The position numbers and the translations under genes were made by a program. A stretch of DNA of 43,036 nt from contig JAJCXZ010000071.1 in NCBI GenBank assembly GCA_029263175.1, forward strand, positions 1 to 43,036, in the 5' to 3' direction. Numbering within the stretch: position 1 is the first letter of the stretch; each line of letters starts with the position of its first letter. This DNA is from Acidimicrobiales bacterium (GTDB taxonomy: Bacteria; Actinomycetota; Acidimicrobiia; Acidimicrobiales; Aldehydirespiratoraceae). The notes below the pieces were generated by a model that worked only from the letters and a program-made list of their open reading frames with translations, made no database searches and was not told the origin of the DNA. Shown one piece after another: positions 1 through 7,499 of the stretch.

Positions 1-63
1 CTCATGCGTGCCAACGAGGTCATCGAGATTGATATCGATGACCCTGATGTCGTCAACGCTTGA
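1..63 (+). CDS. 3' end of an unidentified gene (partial)
   Basis: An open frame runs from base 1 to a TGA at 61-63 and encodes about 20 residues ending in an acidic stretch (EIDIDDPDVVNA). Third codon positions are mostly G or C, as in the neighbouring genes, so this is probably the real end of a gene that begins outside the window. It ends 34 bases before the likely topA start and could be co-transcribed with it. Too little is visible to name a function. Confidence 0.5.
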   Translation, partial: LMRANEVIEIDIDDPDVVNA

Positions 64-97
64 CAACACCCCTCTTCATCCGATTGGTTCGACCATC

Positions 98-2857
98 GTG
101 GCTAATGCCCTAGTAATTGTCGAGTCGCCCGCAAAGGCGAAAAAGATCGCTGAGTATCTCGGCGCCGGTTACACCGTCGAGTCATCGATCGGTCATATCC
201 GTGACCTTCCGCGCAACGCCGCGGATGTCCCCGCTGCCTACAAGGGCGAGAAGTGGGCGCGGACCGGAATCGATGTCGACAACGACTTCAAACCCCTCTA
301 TGTCGAGAACCGCGACAAGAAGGACCACATCAAGCTCTTGAAGAGCCTGGTGAAGGATGCCGACGAGGTCTATCTCGCGACGGATGAGGATCGCGAAGGC
401 GAAGCGATTGCCTGGCACCTCATCGAAGTGCTGAACCCGCAAGTTCCCATCAAACGCATGGTGTTCCATGAGATCACCAAGGACGCAATCCAAGCTGCCG
501 TGAACTCGCCGCGTGAACTCGATCGCAAGATGGTCGACGCTCAGGAAGCCCGCCGAATTCTCGATCGCCTGTATGGCTACGAGGTTTCGCCGGTGCTGTG
601 GAAGAAGGTCATGCCGCAACTGTCGGCGGGCCGTGTGCAATCTGTCGCCACCCGCGTGGTGGTGTCCCGCGAACGCGAACGCATGGCGTTCATCGCCGCC
701 GGCTACTGGGATATCGCCGGTTCCTTCGCCGCTGTTGCTGATACTGGGTCAGAAAACACAGACCAGCGCGAATTCAAGGCCAACCTCGCCACCATCGATG
801 GGGTTCGTCTCGCCAGTGGCCGCGACTTCAACGACGACGGCCAATTGTCGCGAGATGACGTCACCGTTCTCGACGAAGCAAAGGCTTCTGCGATGGTCGA
901 GGATCTCGAGGGCGTTCCGTACGAGGTGCGCTCGCGTGAATCGAAGCCGTACCGCCGCCGTCCCGCGGCTCCGTTCATCACCTCCACGTTCCAGCAGGAA
1001 GCCGGCCGCAAGCTGGGTATGGGTTCTGCGATGGCGATGCGCGCCGCGCAGGGCCTCTACGAAAAGGGCTTCATCACCTACATGCGAACCGACAGCACCA
1101 CGCTGTCGGACACGGCGATCAACGCCGCGCGCACGATGATCCGTGAGCGCTACGGCGCGGACAACCTGCCGGACGGCCCCCGCCACTACGCCAACAAGGT
1201 GAAGAACGCACAGGAGGCTCACGAGGCGATCCGCCCTGCGGGCGACTCGTTCCAACTCCCTGAAGAGGTGGCGAAGCAGGTTCCCCAGTCCGAGGCTCGC
1301 GCCTACGAACTGATCTGGAAGCGAACCGTCGCCTCGCAGATGACCGACTGCACCGGCGACACCGTTCAGTTGCGGTTGGGCGCCCACGCCAAATCCGGCA
1401 CCGACGTCGTTTTCAACGCGACCGGCACCGTCATCACCCATCGTGGTTTCCGCGAGGTCTACGAAGAAGACAGCGACGCCGACGCGAACAAGGATCAGGC
1501 CGACGACGAGCGCCGCCTTCCGCCGCTCGAGCAAGGCGATGCCGCGCGCAATGTGTCACTCGAGGCCGATGGGCACGTCACCTCACCGCCGAGTCGATTC
1601 ACCGAGGCGAGCCTCGTGAAGCGGCTCGAAGAACTCGGCGTGGGCCGCCCGTCGACCTACGCATCGATCATCGGCACCATCCAGGACCGCGGCTACGTGT
1701 GGAAGAAGGGTTCGGCACTCGTGCCGTCGCTCACGGCATTCTCGGTGATCAACGTGATGGAGGGCCACTTCCCGAACCTCGTTGACTACGCGTTCACGGC
1801 GCGAATGGAAGATGATCTCGACAAGATCGCGGGCGGCACCGAAGAGGCCGTGCCGTGGCTCGCCAAGTTCTACTTCGGTGAAGAGGGCGGCGAGCCGGGC
1901 CTCCAGGAGAAGGTGTCGAAGCGTCTTCCCGACATCGACGCACGCGCCGTCAATACGATTCCATTGGGCATGACCGAAGACGGCGAACCCGTCGTCGCCC
2001 GTGTCGGCCGCTACGGCCCCTATGTGCAGAAGGGTGTCGTCAGAGACGACGAGCCCGAGTCGGGCAATGTGACCACGGCGTCGATCCCCGACGACATCCC
2101 GCCCGACGAACTCACGCTCGAGAAGGCGCTCGAGTTCTTGGCGATGCCCAAGGAGGGCCGCATCATCGGGCAAGATCCCGAGACCGGCATGGACATCTAC
2201 GCCAAGGCCGGCCGCTTCGGTCCTTACGTGCAGGTGGGCACCTTCGACGAACAGGAGGACAAGCCGAGATCCGCATCGCTGTTCTCCACCATGTCGCTGG
2301 AGACCGTCACGATGGAGGACGCCCTCCAGATCTTGTCGCTGCCCCGAACCGTGGGTGCCGATCCCGCCGATGGCGAAGTCATCACCGTGCAGAACGGCCG
2401 CTACGGCCCGTACCTGGCCAAGGGCAAGGACAGCCGCAGCCTCGAGACCGAAGCGCAACTGCTCACCATCACGCTCGACGAGTGTCTGCAGGTCCTGGCG
2501 CAGCCAAAGACCCGTCGTGGCCAGGCGGCGCCCAAGCCGCCACTGCGCGAGATGGGCGAGGATCCGGAATCCGGCCAACCGATGATCGTGAAGGACGGCC
2601 GCTTCGGACCCTACGTCACCGACGGTGAATACAACGCGTCACTGCGCAAGGGCGACACCGTCGAAGAATTGACTGTCGAACGAGCGGCCGAGCTACTTGC
2701 CGATCGCCGGGCCAAGGGACCGGCCAAGAAGGCAGGCAAGAAGAAGGCTGCCAAGAAGAAGGCGACGAAGAAGAAGGCGACCAAGAAAAAGGCCGCCAAG
2801 AAGGCTGCTGTCGTGCCGACCGACGGCGGCGATGCGCCGTCGACTGCGGGTGGCTAA
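98..2857 (+). CDS. topA: DNA topoisomerase I (type IA)
   Basis: Type IA topoisomerase that relaxes negatively supercoiled DNA through a 5'-phosphotyrosine intermediate. From the GTG at 98 it is 919 residues. The N-terminus carries the Toprim motif LVIVESPAKAKK, followed by the acidic DEDREGEAIAWH motif near residues 94-107. The catalytic tyrosine is Y328 in FITYMRTDST, followed by the strand-binding motif QEAHEAIRP. The C-terminal half holds several Topo_C repeats (GRYGPYV, GRFGPYV, GRYGPYL, GRFGPYV) and no zinc fingers, as in actinobacterial enzymes. It ends in a tail of lysine/alanine repeats, which is family-typical and is thought to bind DNA. An ATG at 8 is in frame but would add 30 non-homologous residues overlapping the upstream gene, so GTG 98 is preferred. 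Downstream genes follow closely. Confidence 0.97.
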   Translation: MANALVIVESPAKAKKIAEYLGAGYTVESSIGHIRDLPRNAADVPAAYKGEKWARTGIDVDNDFKPLYVENRDKKDHIKLLKSLVKDADEVYLATDEDREGEAIAWHLIEVLNPQVPIKRMVFHEITKDAIQAAVNSPRELDRKMVDAQEARRILDRLYGYEVSPVLWKKVMPQLSAGRVQSVATRVVVSRERERMAFIAAGYWDIAGSFAAVADTGSENTDQREFKANLATIDGVRLASGRDFNDDGQLSRDDVTVLDEAKASAMVEDLEGVPYEVRSRESKPYRRRPAAPFITSTFQQEAGRKLGMGSAMAMRAAQGLYEKGFITYMRTDSTTLSDTAINAARTMIRERYGADNLPDGPRHYANKVKNAQEAHEAIRPAGDSFQLPEEVAKQVPQSEARAYELIWKRTVASQMTDCTGDTVQLRLGAHAKSGTDVVFNATGTVITHRGFREVYEEDSDADANKDQADDERRLPPLEQGDAARNVSLEADGHVTSPPSRFTEASLVKRLEELGVGRPSTYASIIGTIQDRGYVWKKGSALVPSLTAFSVINVMEGHFPNLVDYAFTARMEDDLDKIAGGTEEAVPWLAKFYFGEEGGEPGLQEKVSKRLPDIDARAVNTIPLGMTEDGEPVVARVGRYGPYVQKGVVRDDEPESGNVTTASIPDDIPPDELTLEKALEFLAMPKEGRIIGQDPETGMDIYAKAGRFGPYVQVGTFDEQEDKPRSASLFSTMSLETVTMEDALQILSLPRTVGADPADGEVITVQNGRYGPYLAKGKDSRSLETEAQLLTITLDECLQVLAQPKTRRGQAAPKPPLREMGEDPESGQPMIVKDGRFGPYVTDGEYNASLRKGDTVEELTVERAAELLADRRAKGPAKKAGKKKAAKKKATKKKATKKKAAKKAAVVPTDGGDAPSTAGG

Positions 2858-2881
2858 CCCTGGTCGCTAGGGTTCGTGGTC

Positions 2882-4321
2882 GTGGACGACCGGGGCACTA
2901 ATAGCGCAGATCGTCTGAACGAGGCGCTTGATGCCACCAAACCGAGTGGCCGGATAGAACGCGTCTTCGGATCCTGGGAATTCTTCAAGCTCTGGATCGC
3001 CCAGGTCATCTCGGCCACCGGTGACTGGCTGGGCCTGATCGCCATCATCTCGTTGGCCGAGCGCATCAGCGACGGCTCCGAAGGCACGGCCATCGCCCTC
3101 GTGCTCGGCGCCCGAATCGCGCCGGGATTCTTCCTCGCCACGGCCGCCGGCGTCATCGTCGATCGCCTGAACCGCAAGAGAGTGATGCTGGTCTGCGACA
3201 TCGGCCGAGCGGCGGTGCTGTTCACGTTGCCGTTCGTCGACACCATCTACGGACTCGTCATCGCGTCGTTCATCCTCGAGATCTTCACGATGCTCTGGTC
3301 GCCGGCCAAGGAAGCGATCGTTCCGAGCCTGGTGCCGAAGGACAAGCTCACCACGGCCAACTCGCTCAATGTGGCCGCGGCCTACGGCATGTTCCCGGTG
3401 GCTGCGGGTCTCGCCGCATTGCTGGCCAAGTTCTCCGAACGATTCGCCGACGAGGGCTGGGTCCACACTTGGCAACTCAACGAGGAAGGCCTCGCCTTCT
3501 ATGTCGATGGCCTGTCATTCCTCGCGACTGCGCTCATTGTTTCCACCATCGTCTACCGCCGGCGCACTCCCGCTGAGCGGACGGCCGGCGAGCGCGGGAA
3601 ATGGGATCTTGGTGGCGCGCTGCGCGAGCTGCGTGAGGGTTGGCGCTTCATCGCCGTGAACCCGATCGTTCGGGCGGTGAATGTGGGTCTGGCGACCGCC
3701 GTCATCGGTGGCGGCATGCTCGTGCCGCTTGGCGCGATCTTCGTCGACGAGGTGATCTCTGGTGAGCCCGCTGACTTCAACCTCGTGCTCTTCGCGCTTG
3801 GCTGTGGCATGGCGGTCGGCGTGATTTCTGCATCCGTGCTGCAGAACAAGATCAATCGGGCGAAAGCCTTCCCGTTCGCTCTCGTGCTCGCCGGAGGGGC
3901 CCTGTTCGTAGCCGGCTCCGCATCGGTGCTCGGTGTGGTCGTACCGGTGATCGCCGTCGTCGGGTTCGCCGCCGGCCCGATCTATGTGCTCGGGTTCACT
4001 CTGCTCCACGAGAACGTTGATGACGACCTCCGCGGCCGGGTCTTCTCAGCCCTGCTGGTGGTCGTGCGCTTCTGCATGCTGATCGCGTTGGCAGTCGCGC
4101 CCATCGTCTCCGAGCTGCTCGACAGCTTGTCCAACCGATTGTGGGACGGTGAGATCGGCATTGGTGACCTCACCGTGCGGGTGCCGGGAGTGCGGCTCAC
4201 GCTGTGGTTGTCGTCAACGATCATCGTTGCGGCCGGCCTGCTCGCGTCCTGGAGCCTACGGACTGGATCGGGCGCCTTCTTGAGTGAGACGGCTGGTGTC
4301 GTGAAAGAGTCAGCGGAATGA
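2882..4321 (+). CDS. MFS transporter (EntS/MFS_3-like)
   Basis: Integral membrane protein of about 480 residues with alternating hydrophobic segments that fit 10-12 transmembrane helices. The short hydrophilic N-terminus leads into the first helix (about residues 35-55). The loop VDRLNRKRVML between helices 2 and 3 resembles the MFS signature D-R-x-G/N-R-[RK]. This layout (WSPAKEAIVPSLV, LTTANSLN) is typical of MFS_3 exporters; the substrate cannot be told. GTG codons at 2876 and 2882 are both possible. I chose 2882 because a TAGGGT hexamer at 2868-2873 lies 8 nt upstream, the spacing seen before other genes here. The gene ends in an ATGA overlap with tmk, which suggests translational coupling. 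Confidence 0.85.
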   Translation: MDDRGTNSADRLNEALDATKPSGRIERVFGSWEFFKLWIAQVISATGDWLGLIAIISLAERISDGSEGTAIALVLGARIAPGFFLATAAGVIVDRLNRKRVMLVCDIGRAAVLFTLPFVDTIYGLVIASFILEIFTMLWSPAKEAIVPSLVPKDKLTTANSLNVAAAYGMFPVAAGLAALLAKFSERFADEGWVHTWQLNEEGLAFYVDGLSFLATALIVSTIVYRRRTPAERTAGERGKWDLGGALRELREGWRFIAVNPIVRAVNVGLATAVIGGGMLVPLGAIFVDEVISGEPADFNLVLFALGCGMAVGVISASVLQNKINRAKAFPFALVLAGGALFVAGSASVLGVVVPVIAVVGFAAGPIYVLGFTLLHENVDDDLRGRVFSALLVVVRFCMLIALAVAPIVSELLDSLSNRLWDGEIGIGDLTVRVPGVRLTLWLSSTIIVAAGLLASWSLRTGSGAFLSETAGVVKESAE

Positions 4322-4923
4322 GTGGACGTCTGATCGCATTCGAGGGCGCCGACGCTTCGGGCAAGTCCACACAGGCCCGCCGGCTGGCCCGCCGACTCGG
4401 CTTGCCGCTCACCTTTCAGTTCGGCGCTACCGAGATCGGTGGTTCGATTCGCCGGATACTTCTCGACCCCGAACATCGTGAGCTGGATGACCGTGCCGAG
4501 GCGCTTCTCGTCGTGGCCGACAAGGCACAACACGTCGCCGAAGTTGTCGGCCCGGCGTTGGCGCGAGGCGAGACGATCATCTCCGACCGGTTCACGGCTT
4601 CCACGCTCGCGTACCAGGGTTATGGCCGCGGTCTCGACCTGAAGATTCTCGACGACATGATGCGCTTCGCCACCCACGGGATCGAGCCTGATCTCACCGT
4701 GTTGCTCGACGTTGATCTGGCGGTCGCCCGGGAGCGGTTGGGTGATCAGATCGACCGAATCGAGGGTGCCGGCGCCGAGTTTCATCAGCGTGTGCGGCGG
4801 GGCTATCTCGAGATGGCTGCGATGGCACCCGATCACTGGCTGGTGATCGATGCCGGCGGATCGGTGGAAGACGTCGCAGCTCGGGTTGATGCGGCGGTCG
4901 ATGACTGGTTGGCACCCAATTGA
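4318..4923 (+). CDS. tmk: Thymidylate kinase
   Basis: Phosphorylates dTMP to dTDP with ATP in the cytoplasm, the last dedicated kinase step to dTTP. The 201 residues fit the family length. The P-loop is GADASGKST (residues 10-18), the DR(F/Y) motif is D90-R91-F in ISDRFTASTLAYQGYGRGLD, and the base-binding and LID regions follow. The start ATG overlaps the stop of the MFS gene (ATGA) and the end overlaps the TTG start of holB, so the three genes probably form one operon. tmk-holB adjacency is very common in bacteria. Confidence 0.95.
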   Translation: MSGRLIAFEGADASGKSTQARRLARRLGLPLTFQFGATEIGGSIRRILLDPEHRELDDRAEALLVVADKAQHVAEVVGPALARGETIISDRFTASTLAYQGYGRGLDLKILDDMMRFATHGIEPDLTVLLDVDLAVARERLGDQIDRIEGAGAEFHQRVRRGYLEMAAMAPDHWLVIDAGGSVEDVAARVDAAVDDWLAPN

Positions 4924-5960
4924 GTTGGGGGCGAGTCATCGGGCAGAGCGAGGCGGTGAGACGACTTCAGGCCGCCGTCGACGCGCCCGTGCACGCGTAT
5001 CTCTTCATCGGCCCGAGTGGCGCGGGTAAGCGTCGAGCCGCAGCGGTCTTTGCCGGTGAGCTGCTCGCAGCTGCAGATACCGAAGGTGCGGAACGTCATC
5101 GCCGCCTCGCCGAGAAGGAAGAGCACGCCGATGTGCACGTGCTCGACCCTGTCGGCAACTCGTTGCGTCGCGACGAGGAAGCCGAGCCGTTGATTGTGCA
5201 AGCGAGTCGATCCCCGGTTGAGGGCAACCGCAAGGTCCTGGTCGTCAATCGCTTCCACACCGCGACACCGGCTGCCGCCGCATCGCTACTCAAGACCATT
5301 GAGGAACCGCCGGCGACGTCGATCTTTGTGCTGCTCGCCGAGGATGTGCCGCCGGAGCACATCACCATCGCCAGCCGGTGCACGCGGGTCGACTTCGGCT
5401 CGGTTGCGGCCGACGACATCGAGGCGGCGCTCATCGCCGAAGGGCTCGCCGATCCCATGCAGGCCGCCATCGTTGCCGCGGCATCCGGCGGCAGCGTGGA
5501 GCGTGCCCGAGTTCTGGCGACAGACGAGCAGTTGGCGCTTCGTCGCGACGCGTGGTGGTCGGTGCCTGATCGTCTGGATGGCACCGGGGCGGCCGCGGCC
5601 GCGCTGGTCGAGGAAATCCGTGGTCTGATCGATGATGCCGGAAAGGCGAAGGTCCGCCAGCACGAGGGCGAACTCGAAGCCCTCGAACAGCGTGAAGAAG
5701 CGCTCGGCACCCGTGGTTCGGGTCGTCGCGACATGGAAGCCCGGCATCGGCGCGAACAGCGCCAGTTCCGAACCGAAGAGCTGCGGTTCGGGCTGTCGAC
5801 GCTGGCTGCGCGCTATCGCGAGATGATCATCGGCGACGATTCTCGCCAGGGCCCACTTGATGCGGTCAAACACCTGCGAGACGCCTCTGACGCACTCATC
5901 CGGAATCCCAACGAAGCGTTGCTGTTGCAGTCGCTCCTGCTGAAGTTGCCTGCGACCTGA
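4920..5960 (+). CDS. holB: DNA polymerase III delta' subunit (clamp loader)
   Basis: Clamp-loader subunit of 346 residues with an AAA+ N-terminal domain. The N-terminus reads IGQSEAVRRLQ, then the Walker A-like loop GPSGAGK (31-37). The motif LLKTIEEPPATSIFVLLAED and the SRC sequence (IASRCTRVDF) are classic for delta'/tau. The usual Cys4 zinc module is not apparent in the insert after the P-loop, which is instead charged (AEKEEHAD). The start is TTG at 4920, overlapping the tmk stop; no in-frame ATG lies nearby. A region rich in Glu, Gln and Arg (about 235-275) could form a coiled helix. Confidence 0.9.
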   Translation: MSWGRVIGQSEAVRRLQAAVDAPVHAYLFIGPSGAGKRRAAAVFAGELLAAADTEGAERHRRLAEKEEHADVHVLDPVGNSLRRDEEAEPLIVQASRSPVEGNRKVLVVNRFHTATPAAAASLLKTIEEPPATSIFVLLAEDVPPEHITIASRCTRVDFGSVAADDIEAALIAEGLADPMQAAIVAAASGGSVERARVLATDEQLALRRDAWWSVPDRLDGTGAAAAALVEEIRGLIDDAGKAKVRQHEGELEALEQREEALGTRGSGRRDMEARHRREQRQFRTEELRFGLSTLAARYREMIIGDDSRQGPLDAVKHLRDASDALIRNPNEALLLQSLLLKLPAT

Positions 5961-6021
5961 CCGCTGTTTCGGCCGAATCCGGGTCGGGATTCAACGCCGG
6001 ATTTGGTACCTTCTCAGTCCC

Positions 6022-6097
6022 GCCCGAGTAGCTCAGTTGGTAGAGCGACGCTCTCGTAAAGCGTAGGTCAGGAGTTCAATTCTCCTCTCGGGCTCCA
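6022..6097 (+). tRNA. tRNA-Thr (anticodon CGT)
   Basis: A complete cloverleaf can be folded by eye. The acceptor stem is GCCCGAG/CTCGGGC, the D-arm is GCTC...GAGC, the anticodon stem is ACGCT/AGCGT with loop CTCGTAA, and the T-arm is AGGAG-TTCAATT-CTCCT. The anticodon CGT reads the threonine codon ACG. The discriminator is T and the 3' CCA (6095-6097) is encoded. It lies 18 nt upstream of the sigma factor start, so the sigma mRNA may be processed from, or run through, the tRNA transcript. Confidence 0.96.
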
Positions 6098-6105
6098 CTC
6101 TCCTC

Positions 6106-6111
6106 AGGAGG
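6106..6111 (+). promoter_or_regulatory. Strong Shine-Dalgarno of the sigma factor gene
   Basis: AGGAGG lies 4 nt before the GTG at 6116 and only 8 nt after the tRNA CCA end. It supports GTG 6116 as the start. It contrasts with many genes in this window that have no ribosome binding site. Confidence 0.75.
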
Positions 6112-6115
6112 TCTT

Positions 6116-6718
6116 GTGGCCAATCAAGCCACGTTCGCCGACGATTCGATGCCGCTCATGAGTGGCCTCTATTCCGCCGCGTTGCGGATGACTCGCAACC
6201 CCGCCGACGCCGAGGACCTCGTACAGGAGACGTACCTCAAGGCCTACCGCGCCTATGAACGTTTCGAAGCGGGCACAAACCTCAAGGCGTGGATGTATCG
6301 CATCCTCACCAACAGCTACATCAACGAATACCGCAAGAAGCAACGGCGCCCGGACGAGTCCGACATCGACGATGTGGAGGACTTGTATCTCTATCGCCGC
6401 ATAGGTGGGCTCACTGGGTCGACGCTTGGGCGCAGTGCCGAGGACGAGCTCATGGATCTCTTCGGCGAGGCCGAGGTGAAGGATGCCGTCGAGGGTCTGG
6501 CCGAGCACTACCGACTGCCGGTGCTGCTCGCTGATGTCGAGGGATTCGCCTACAAGGAGATCGCCGAGATTCTCGACATTCCCATCGGCACGGTGATGAG
6601 TCGACTCCATCGGGGAAGAAAGCAGCTGCAGAAGCGGTTGTATGACTTTGCCGAGGCTCGGCGCCTGCTTCCGGACCCTGAACCGGCCTGCGTCGGCGCC
6701 GATTGTGATGGTGAGTGA
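6116..6718 (+). CDS. sigR: SigR/SigH-type RNA polymerase sigma factor
   Basis: A group IV (ECF) sigma factor of 200 residues. Region 2 spans about residues 14-78 ([26 protein letters not shown], then [24 protein letters not shown]). Region 4 lies near 125-178, with helix-turn-helix sequence [25 protein letters not shown]. The region-2 end KKQRRP and the following [14 protein letters not shown] are characteristic of the SigR/SigH group that controls disulfide and thiol stress in actinobacteria. The next gene encodes a zinc anti-sigma factor with the expected ligands, which supports the assignment. The known SigR recognition sequence (GGAAT/C, about 18 nt, GTT) occurs upstream of the small Cys/His gene and of clpC in this window. 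Confidence 0.9.
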   Translation: MANQATFADDSMPLMSGLYSAALRMTRNPADAEDLVQETYLKAYRAYERFEAGTNLKAWMYRILTNSYINEYRKKQRRPDESDIDDVEDLYLYRRIGGLTGSTLGRSAEDELMDLFGEAEVKDAVEGLAEHYRLPVLLADVEGFAYKEIAEILDIPIGTVMSRLHRGRKQLQKRLYDFAEARRLLPDPEPACVGADCDGE

Positions 6719-6719
6719 C

Positions 6720-6998
6720 ATGACTTCCGAGAACACAGATTCCGTTGCTCCCGAGCACTGTGACGACGAGTGCCAGAAGGCGCTGCGCGAGCTCTACACG
6801 TATCTCGATGGTCAGCTGACTCTCGAGCGTCGCACCACGATCAAGGCCCACATCGAGTACTGCTCACCGTGTATGGAGAGTTTCAGTTTCGAAGCCGAAC
6901 TGAAACAGGTCGTGGCGCTCCGCTGCCAAGAGCAAGTCCCGGAAGCCCTGCGACTGAAGGTCTTCGAAGCGATTCAGTGGGAAGTCCGCGGCGACTGA
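6720..6998 (+). CDS. rsrA: RsrA-like zinc anti-sigma factor
   Basis: Predicted redox-sensing antagonist of the upstream sigma factor, 92 residues. The ZAS-type zinc site H44-x3-C48-x2-C51 (HIEYCSPC) is present, with additional N-terminal cysteines C14 and C18. In characterised RsrA proteins, oxidation of these cysteines expels zinc and frees the sigma factor. Start codons at 6708 and 6711 are also in frame but would overlap the end of the sigma gene; ATG 6720 lies 2 nt after it. The tandem arrangement implies one operon. Confidence 0.88.
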   Translation: MTSENTDSVAPEHCDDECQKALRELYTYLDGQLTLERRTTIKAHIEYCSPCMESFSFEAELKQVVALRCQEQVPEALRLKVFEAIQWEVRGD

Positions 6999-7042
6999 CC
7001 TCGCGCACGCTGTGACGGCTTCATGACAGTTCCGCGGAATGT

Positions 7043-7069
7043 GGAACTGAAACGACGTCTCACTTCGTT
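7043..7069 (+). promoter_or_regulatory. Predicted SigR-type promoter
   Basis: GGAAC (7043-7047) is followed after 18 nt by CGTT (7066-7069), that is GGAAC-N19-GTT. This matches the published SigR/SigH consensus GGAAT/C with 18-19 nt to GTT. The ATG of the downstream gene is 9 nt after the -10 element, so the transcript would be leaderless or nearly so. The sigma factor it should serve is encoded directly upstream. Confidence 0.65.
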
Positions 7070-7078
7070 AGTGAAGGT

Positions 7079-7261
7079 ATGCGGGTCCACGCCGAACGCT
7101 TCACCAGTACCGAACGCCACACTCCTCGCAATGCCGGAGGCCGTGTCTGTGAAGATCCCGACTGCGAAACACAGTTGAGCGTCTACAACGAACAGGACTT
7201 CTGTTCGCTCCACGCCGTCATGGTCGTCCCCCGGATGCGCGGCAAGGTCCTCGAGGACTGA
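7079..7261 (+). CDS. Small Cys/His protein, probably zinc-binding
   Basis: A 60-residue basic protein with the pattern C24-x4-C29-x12-C42-x2-H45 (VCEDPDCETQLSVYNEQDFCSLH), which looks like a compact zinc ribbon or knuckle. I do not know its function. It lies behind the SigR/RsrA genes and has its own SigR-type promoter, so it may belong to the thiol-stress regulon. A role in transcription or redox zinc handling is inference only. A 49-bp hairpin starts 9 nt after its stop codon. Confidence 0.75.
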   Translation: MRVHAERFTSTERHTPRNAGGRVCEDPDCETQLSVYNEQDFCSLHAVMVVPRMRGKVLED

Positions 7262-7269
7262 ACGTTTCC

Positions 7270-7318
7270 GAACTCGTGCAACGTCGTTGCTCTTGTCGTG
7301 ACGACGTTGCACGAGTTC
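7270..7318. repeat. 49-bp hairpin repeat, copy 1
   Basis: A palindrome with 18 perfectly paired bases and one G-T pair, and an 11-nt loop. The outer arms GAACTCGTGCA / TGCACGAGTTC are identical to copies 2 (25704-25752) and 3 (30820-30868). The inner stem differs but still pairs. It lies between the small Cys/His gene and the next gene, so it could act as a terminator here, though no T-run follows. Confidence 0.85.
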
Positions 7319-7367
7319 AAGAACGCCGCGTGCGCCACAGACCCTGGATCGCCTCTACACTCACGCC

Positions 7368-7499
7368 ATGAGCATTCTCGCGGTTGTTTGGCACTTCTGG
7401 ATCGCTCCGGTTCTCGTGATCGGCGCCCTGGCGGCGGTCGGTGCCTCGGTTGTGGGCTACCTACAGCAGGTCACCTACAAGCGGTACCCGCGCGACTGA
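7368..7499 (+). CDS. 43-residue single-pass membrane protein
   Basis: A very short gene with a near-continuous hydrophobic helix (about residues 2-30, MSILAVVWHFWIAPVLVIGA then small residues) and a basic tail YKRYPRD. Codon use is GC3-rich like its neighbours. Its stop overlaps the ATG of the DUF2342 gene (TGATG at 7497-7501), the arrangement of coupled genes. A TACACT hexamer at 7356-7361 lies 6 nt before the ATG, suggesting a leaderless transcript that covers both genes. Function unknown; it could anchor or assist the downstream zinc protein. Confidence 0.65.
   Translation: MSILAVVWHFWIAPVLVIGALAAVGASVVGYLQQVTYKRYPRD

Noticed and set aside
2711-2815. Tandem AAG-rich repeat at the end of topA
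   Set aside because: It encodes the lysine/alanine tail typical of actinobacterial TopA and needs no other explanation.
5902-5926. SigR-like promoter GGAAT-N17-GTT upstream of the sigma gene, inside holB
   Set aside because: Spacing is one base short of the 18-19 range, and transcription would have to pass through tRNA-Thr; too weak to call.
5961-6021. Promoter for tRNA-Thr(CGT) including TTCGGCCGAA
   Set aside because: Candidate -35 and -10 boxes have poor spacing; no confident call.
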